A stretch of DNA of 64,000 bases from Ferruginibacter yonginensis (lineage in GTDB: Bacteria; Bacteroidota; Bacteroidia; Chitinophagales; Chitinophagaceae): contig NZ_JBHSCZ010000001.1 of the NCBI RefSeq assembly GCF_042651465.1, positions 620,001 to 684,000 of the forward strand, given 5' to 3'. The notes beneath the pieces are model-generated. The model was not told the origin of the DNA and did not search any database. It was given only the letters and a program-made list of their open reading frames with translations. The position numbers and the translations under genes are program-made. Each line of letters begins with the position of its first letter. Position 1 is the stretch's first letter. Positions 61,138-64,000 of this stretch are shown here, in pieces.

Positions 61138-62487
61138 ATGAAAAAGATTTTGAGTTGTGGCATTTTATTGAGTTTATTGAATTACGGCAATGCCCAAACA
61201 ACGGTTAATAGAGATGTCACTATTGCCAATATGGTCAATGAAGTATTTCCCGATTCGTTGCGTTCGTATATACAAACAATGGTAAATTTTGGTACTAGAA
61301 ATACGTTAAGTACCCAAACCAACCCTAAACGTGGTATTGGTGCTGCAAGGCAATATGTGTTACAAAAATTCAATCAATTTGCTTTGCAATCAAATGGAAG
61401 ATTAACCGCTTTTATTGATACTACAACGTTGCAGCCAGATAAACGTCGGGTAGATACTACCCTACTGTTAGGCAATGTGGTGGCTACATTAAAAGGTACC
61501 AATCCTAATGATAATAGGGTGTTTATTATTACCGGCCATTTAGATAATATGCGTACCAATGTAATGGACCGTGTAGGTGATGCACCTGGTGCAAATGATG
61601 ATGCAAGTGGCGTTGCGGCTGTGTTGGAGTGTGCACGAATTATGAGCAAACAAAATTTTGGTGCTACCATTATTTTTATGGCTGTTAGTGGCGAAGAGCA
61701 AGGCCTATTGGGTGCTACTTATATGGCCACAAAATCGAAAGCCAATAATGTAAATATTGAAGCTGTTTTAAATAATGACATTATGGGCAGCAACAATAGC
61801 AACGAAACCAATATCATTAACAATACACAAGTGAGGGTTTTCAGTGAGGGATTATCGGCTTTTGAATTAGAAAAAAATGCCAAAAATATACGTCAATTAG
61901 GATTAGAAAATGATGGCAAGAGTAGACAATTAGCCCGTTATGTAAAAGAAATTGGCGAACGCTATGTTGATAATATTGAAGTGAAACTTGTGTACAGAAA
62001 TGATCGTTTTTTACGTGGGGGCGACCATACGCCATTTGTTGAAAACGGATTTACTGCGGTAAGAATTACTGAGATGAATGAAAATTATACCCATCAACAC
62101 CAAGATGTAAGAAAAGAAAATGGCATACAATATGGCGATTTAATTGAGTTTATTGATTTTGAATATTTAAGAAAAAACACTGCCATTAACTTGAGTACGT
62201 TAGCCAACCTTGCAAAAGCACCAACTATGCCGGTTGATGTAAAAATTGATGTAAAGCGTTTAGGCAATAGCTCATATTTGTATTGGAAGCCATCAGCAAC
62301 AGGTAATGTAAAAGGATATTATTTGTTAGTAAGAGAAACAACTAGTGCTGTTTGGCAAAAGAAAATATTTACTAATACCACTGAAATAACGGTACCTTAT
62401 TCAAAAGACAATTACTTTTTTGCAGTACAAGCCGTTAACGAAAGCGGTAATGAAAGTTTACCTGTAGTACCAAGTGTAGGCCGTTAA
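61138..62487 (+). CDS. secreted M28-family zinc aminopeptidase
   Basis: A 449-residue exported metallopeptidase with signal MKKILSCGILLSLLNYGNAQ. The di-zinc site is laid out as VFIITGHLDNMRT (His), DAPGANDDASGVAAV (bridging Asp), VSGEEQGLLGATY (Glu pair) and LNNDIMGSNN (Asp), with the last His expected in GGDHTPFVENG. The C-terminal 90 residues are an Fn3-like module (NSSYLYWKPSATGNVKGYYL). It probably takes single residues from peptides in the periplasm or outside. Confidence 0.92.
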   Translation: MKKILSCGILLSLLNYGNAQTTVNRDVTIANMVNEVFPDSLRSYIQTMVNFGTRNTLSTQTNPKRGIGAARQYVLQKFNQFALQSNGRLTAFIDTTTLQPDKRRVDTTLLLGNVVATLKGTNPNDNRVFIITGHLDNMRTNVMDRVGDAPGANDDASGVAAVLECARIMSKQNFGATIIFMAVSGEEQGLLGATYMATKSKANNVNIEAVLNNDIMGSNNSNETNIINNTQVRVFSEGLSAFELEKNAKNIRQLGLENDGKSRQLARYVKEIGERYVDNIEVKLVYRNDRFLRGGDHTPFVENGFTAVRITEMNENYTHQHQDVRKENGIQYGDLIEFIDFEYLRKNTAINLSTLANLAKAPTMPVDVKIDVKRLGNSSYLYWKPSATGNVKGYYLLVRETTSAVWQKKIFTNTTEITVPYSKDNYFFAVQAVNESGNESLPVVPSVGR

Positions 62488-62497
62488 AAATTTATTT

Positions 62498-62746
62498 ATG
62501 GAAGATGTACCTATGCCTGATGGTAGTATATTGGTAACAATTGTAACCTTACAAATGCCTTTTGGTAAATACAAAGGAACATTATTGAAAAACCTACCTG
62601 TTAGTTATTTAGAGTGGTTTGCACGAAAAGGATTTCCTAAAAATAAATTAGGACAAACCCTACAATGCTTGCTCGAAATAAAAATGAATGGGTTAGAAGG
62701 TTTGTTACAACAAGTACAACACCAAGTTAACGCAACAAAAAGTTAG
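62498..62746 (+). CDS. DUF3820 family protein
   Basis: An 82-residue cytoplasmic protein of a putative quorum-sensing-regulated family of unknown function. The core is MPFGKYKGTLLKNLPVSYLE and WFARKGFPKNKLGQTLQCLL. It starts 11 bases after the M28 gene, so it is likely co-transcribed, and its end overlaps the convergent secreted-protein gene by 20 bases. Confidence 0.82.
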   Translation: MEDVPMPDGSILVTIVTLQMPFGKYKGTLLKNLPVSYLEWFARKGFPKNKLGQTLQCLLEIKMNGLEGLLQQVQHQVNATKS

Positions 62747-63659
62747 ATAAAGTCGCAGTAAAAACACCTCTTTCTCTTTTTTTGAAAATGGCTTTCCAAT
62801 TGCCATTGTAGCGAATAACTGCAGGTACCGTTAATATACCTACTTGTGTCATTTGAACTTCCATATTTACTTTAAAATCGTACACACCAGCATCGTAACT
62901 AAGGGTATACGTTCTGGCAACCACATCAAACGTTGTTTCATTAAACCATGTATTCATTTCATCAACCACTACATTACCTTCTTTACCAGGTTTAACTTTC
63001 TGTTTAAACACATAGCAATTAATACCATTTTTTTGTTCAAAATCAATATCCATATCATAAGCATCAGCTATATCATCATCGTAAATAGCTGTTTTATTGC
63101 TCATGAAGGGTAATCCATTAATGCGCCTACCGGGGTTAAAAAATAACATTTTCAATTGTTCTTTATGTTTTTCCATACCGGATTTACCTTCAGTTGAAAA
63201 TTCATTTCCTGCAACAATATTGGTTTCGCCACACATTTCACCTTTGGTAAAAAAAATGGAAGCATACATTTGAGCGGTGTAATAATTGTATGTTTTATCA
63301 TCGTTATAAAAATCACCCGTTACATTTTCTTCTAGCACTTTCATGGTTCTACAACCCTTGCTTGCTAACTGCTGGGTTTTGCTGAACAAAGAGGCATTAA
63401 GGTTACCTTTTTTATCAAGCATCCTTATATCATTAATTGCATCGAAATTGAGGATGCGTAAATTTTTAAATGCTTTGTAAAATGAAGTATCTGATTTTAT
63501 TTTTTCAATAAAAGAAGGCACATTGAGTTTATTATCAATAACCACGGTTGATAATGTAATAAGTTTACTTCCCACCGCAACAGTAGTATCTTTCGGTGTT
63601 TGAGCAACAGCTTGTTCAACTAAACTACAAATCAAAAAAAGAGGCATGAAAAATTTCAT
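62727..63659 (-). CDS. exported protein of unknown function (weak GLPGLI-like pattern)
   Basis: A 310-residue secreted protein with signal MKFFMPLFLICSLVEQAVAQ. The mature part has alternating strands (NMEVQMTQVGILTVPAVIRY, INCYVFKQKVKPGKEGNVVV) and DMDIDFEQ, suggesting a beta-rich fold. A relation to the GLPGLI family (INGLPFMSNK) is a guess from a short match. Both possible ATGs, at 63659 and 63647, lie inside an 11-bp hairpin with a U-tract. Confidence 0.6.
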   Translation of the reverse strand: MKFFMPLFLICSLVEQAVAQTPKDTTVAVGSKLITLSTVVIDNKLNVPSFIEKIKSDTSFYKAFKNLRILNFDAINDIRMLDKKGNLNASLFSKTQQLASKGCRTMKVLEENVTGDFYNDDKTYNYYTAQMYASIFFTKGEMCGETNIVAGNEFSTEGKSGMEKHKEQLKMLFFNPGRRINGLPFMSNKTAIYDDDIADAYDMDIDFEQKNGINCYVFKQKVKPGKEGNVVVDEMNTWFNETTFDVVARTYTLSYDAGVYDFKVNMEVQMTQVGILTVPAVIRYNGNWKAIFKKRERGVFTATLSNFLLR

Positions 63660-63664
63660 GCCTC
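63634..63664 (-). terminator. terminator-like hairpin overlapping a start codon
   Basis: On the minus strand GAGGCATGAAA-tt-TTTCATGCCTC is followed by TTTTTTTG. The stem is 11 perfect pairs. It lies 28 bases after the stop of the upstream gene and contains the ATG of the next gene. Confidence 0.7.
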
Positions 63665-63692
63665 AATTTACTTAAAAAATTAACTGCTAAAT

Positions 63693-64000
63693 TTATAAGT
63701 CGGTTGATTGCGCTATTTTATTGCTTTCGTTTTGAAGTACCACTTTTTTAGCAGCAGGTAATACATCAATACTTTGCGTTCCTACAACTGTTGCTTTGGT
63801 TGGCGGTGTTGCAGCTTTTAAGTTACTGATAGATGATGGTTCATTTGCATTCGCTACATTTTTAGGATTGCTCATAGGCGTTGCCTTTACCTCATCTAAA
63901 GAGGATGCACCACTTTGTGAACCTACTCTTTTACTTTCAGGCTGATTGTATGATGCAGGATCAATATATTTACCCTTATCCGCTGCCTTTTTTTCTTCAA
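63693..64000 (-). CDS. C-terminal part of an unidentified protein (cut by right edge)
   Basis: Frame open from the right edge to the TAA at 63693, about 102 codons with no start in the window except internal Met codons. The composition is low-complexity, rich in Ala, Ser, Lys, Thr and Pro; it contains KYIDPASYNQPESKRV near the edge and ends NKIAQSTDL. It could be a disordered tail of a periplasmic or secreted protein. No family is recognised. Confidence 0.55.
   Translation of the reverse strand, partial: EEKKAADKGKYIDPASYNQPESKRVGSQSGASSLDEVKATPMSNPKNVANANEPSSISNLKAATPPTKATVVGTQSIDVLPAAKKVVLQNESNKIAQSTDL

Noticed and set aside
1..64000. tRNA, rRNA, insertion sequences or prophage genes
   Set aside because: I looked for T-loop/CCA patterns, transposase motifs and phage proteins by eye and found none; a covariance-model scan would be needed to exclude a tRNA fully.

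Overview
The window looks like chromosome of a member of the Bacteroidetes, most likely family Chitinophagaceae (inference). Supporting signs are strongly AT-rich DNA, few Shine-Dalgarno sequences, promoters of the type TTG-N19-20-TAnnTTTG, SusC/TonB-type receptors with a CarboxypepD_reg-like N-terminus, Sec lipoproteins, a gliding/T9SS-type C-terminal domain on a giant secreted protein, and a 4-alpha-glucanotransferase with starch-binding domains. I saw no insertion sequence, prophage, CRISPR array, rRNA or tRNA. Most genes are housekeeping.

Layout. 1-3 kb: 4-hydroxyphenylpyruvate dioxygenase (cut by the left edge), purK, a degenerate interspersed repeat and an aldo/keto reductase. 3-7 kb: a TonB-dependent receptor diverging from a CLC-F-type fluoride transporter that is preceded by a fluoride riboswitch. 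7-12.5 kb: an RND tripartite efflux cluster (adaptor, pump, TolC), with a second copy of the interspersed repeat between pump and TolC. 12.6-20 kb: purE, a 2-oxoacid dehydrogenase E2, a BBE-like flavoprotein, a DEAD-box helicase, an acid-phosphatase lipoprotein, a META-domain lipoprotein and an EF-hand protein. 20-28 kb: an S9 peptidase, a SpoU methyltransferase, a HisB-N-like phosphatase, a dipeptide epimerase, MalQ and a 51-residue membrane protein. 28-38 kb: dnaK, GtrA, an ABC-F protein with a degenerate second P-loop, argS, pfkA and pyk. 38-49.6 kb: an NTF2-like protein, an S15-type hydrolase, a GH20 hexosaminidase and a 2003-residue secreted protein with 16 Ig-like repeats of about 79 residues. 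49.6-54 kb: a compact shikimate operon (DAHP synthase-chorismate mutase fusion, aroB, aroA, aroC). 54-56.3 kb: a small repetitive lipoprotein diverging from an ECF sigma factor whose operon partner joins an anti-sigma-like cytoplasmic segment to a periplasmic trypsin-like protease. 56-64 kb: a nucleotidyltransferase, a PLP enzyme, lipB, rluD, an M28 peptidase, a DUF3820 protein and secreted proteins of unknown function.

The most interesting locus is 54.2-56.3 kb. The bipartite element TGGGTTACC-N14-GTATTAATAA occurs twice in the divergent intergenic region, once facing each gene, with identical 14-base spacing and unrelated spacer sequences. This suggests an alternative-sigma promoter that drives both the sigma/anti-sigma-protease operon and the small lipoprotein. 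Together with the fused anti-sigma/protease architecture it looks like a compact envelope-sensing system. Other notable points are the fluoride riboswitch, whose last aptamer bases can instead pair with the region just before the transporter start; an intrinsic-terminator-shaped hairpin that contains the start codon of a secreted protein gene; and an interspersed repeat that adds false N-terminal codons to the TolC reading frame.
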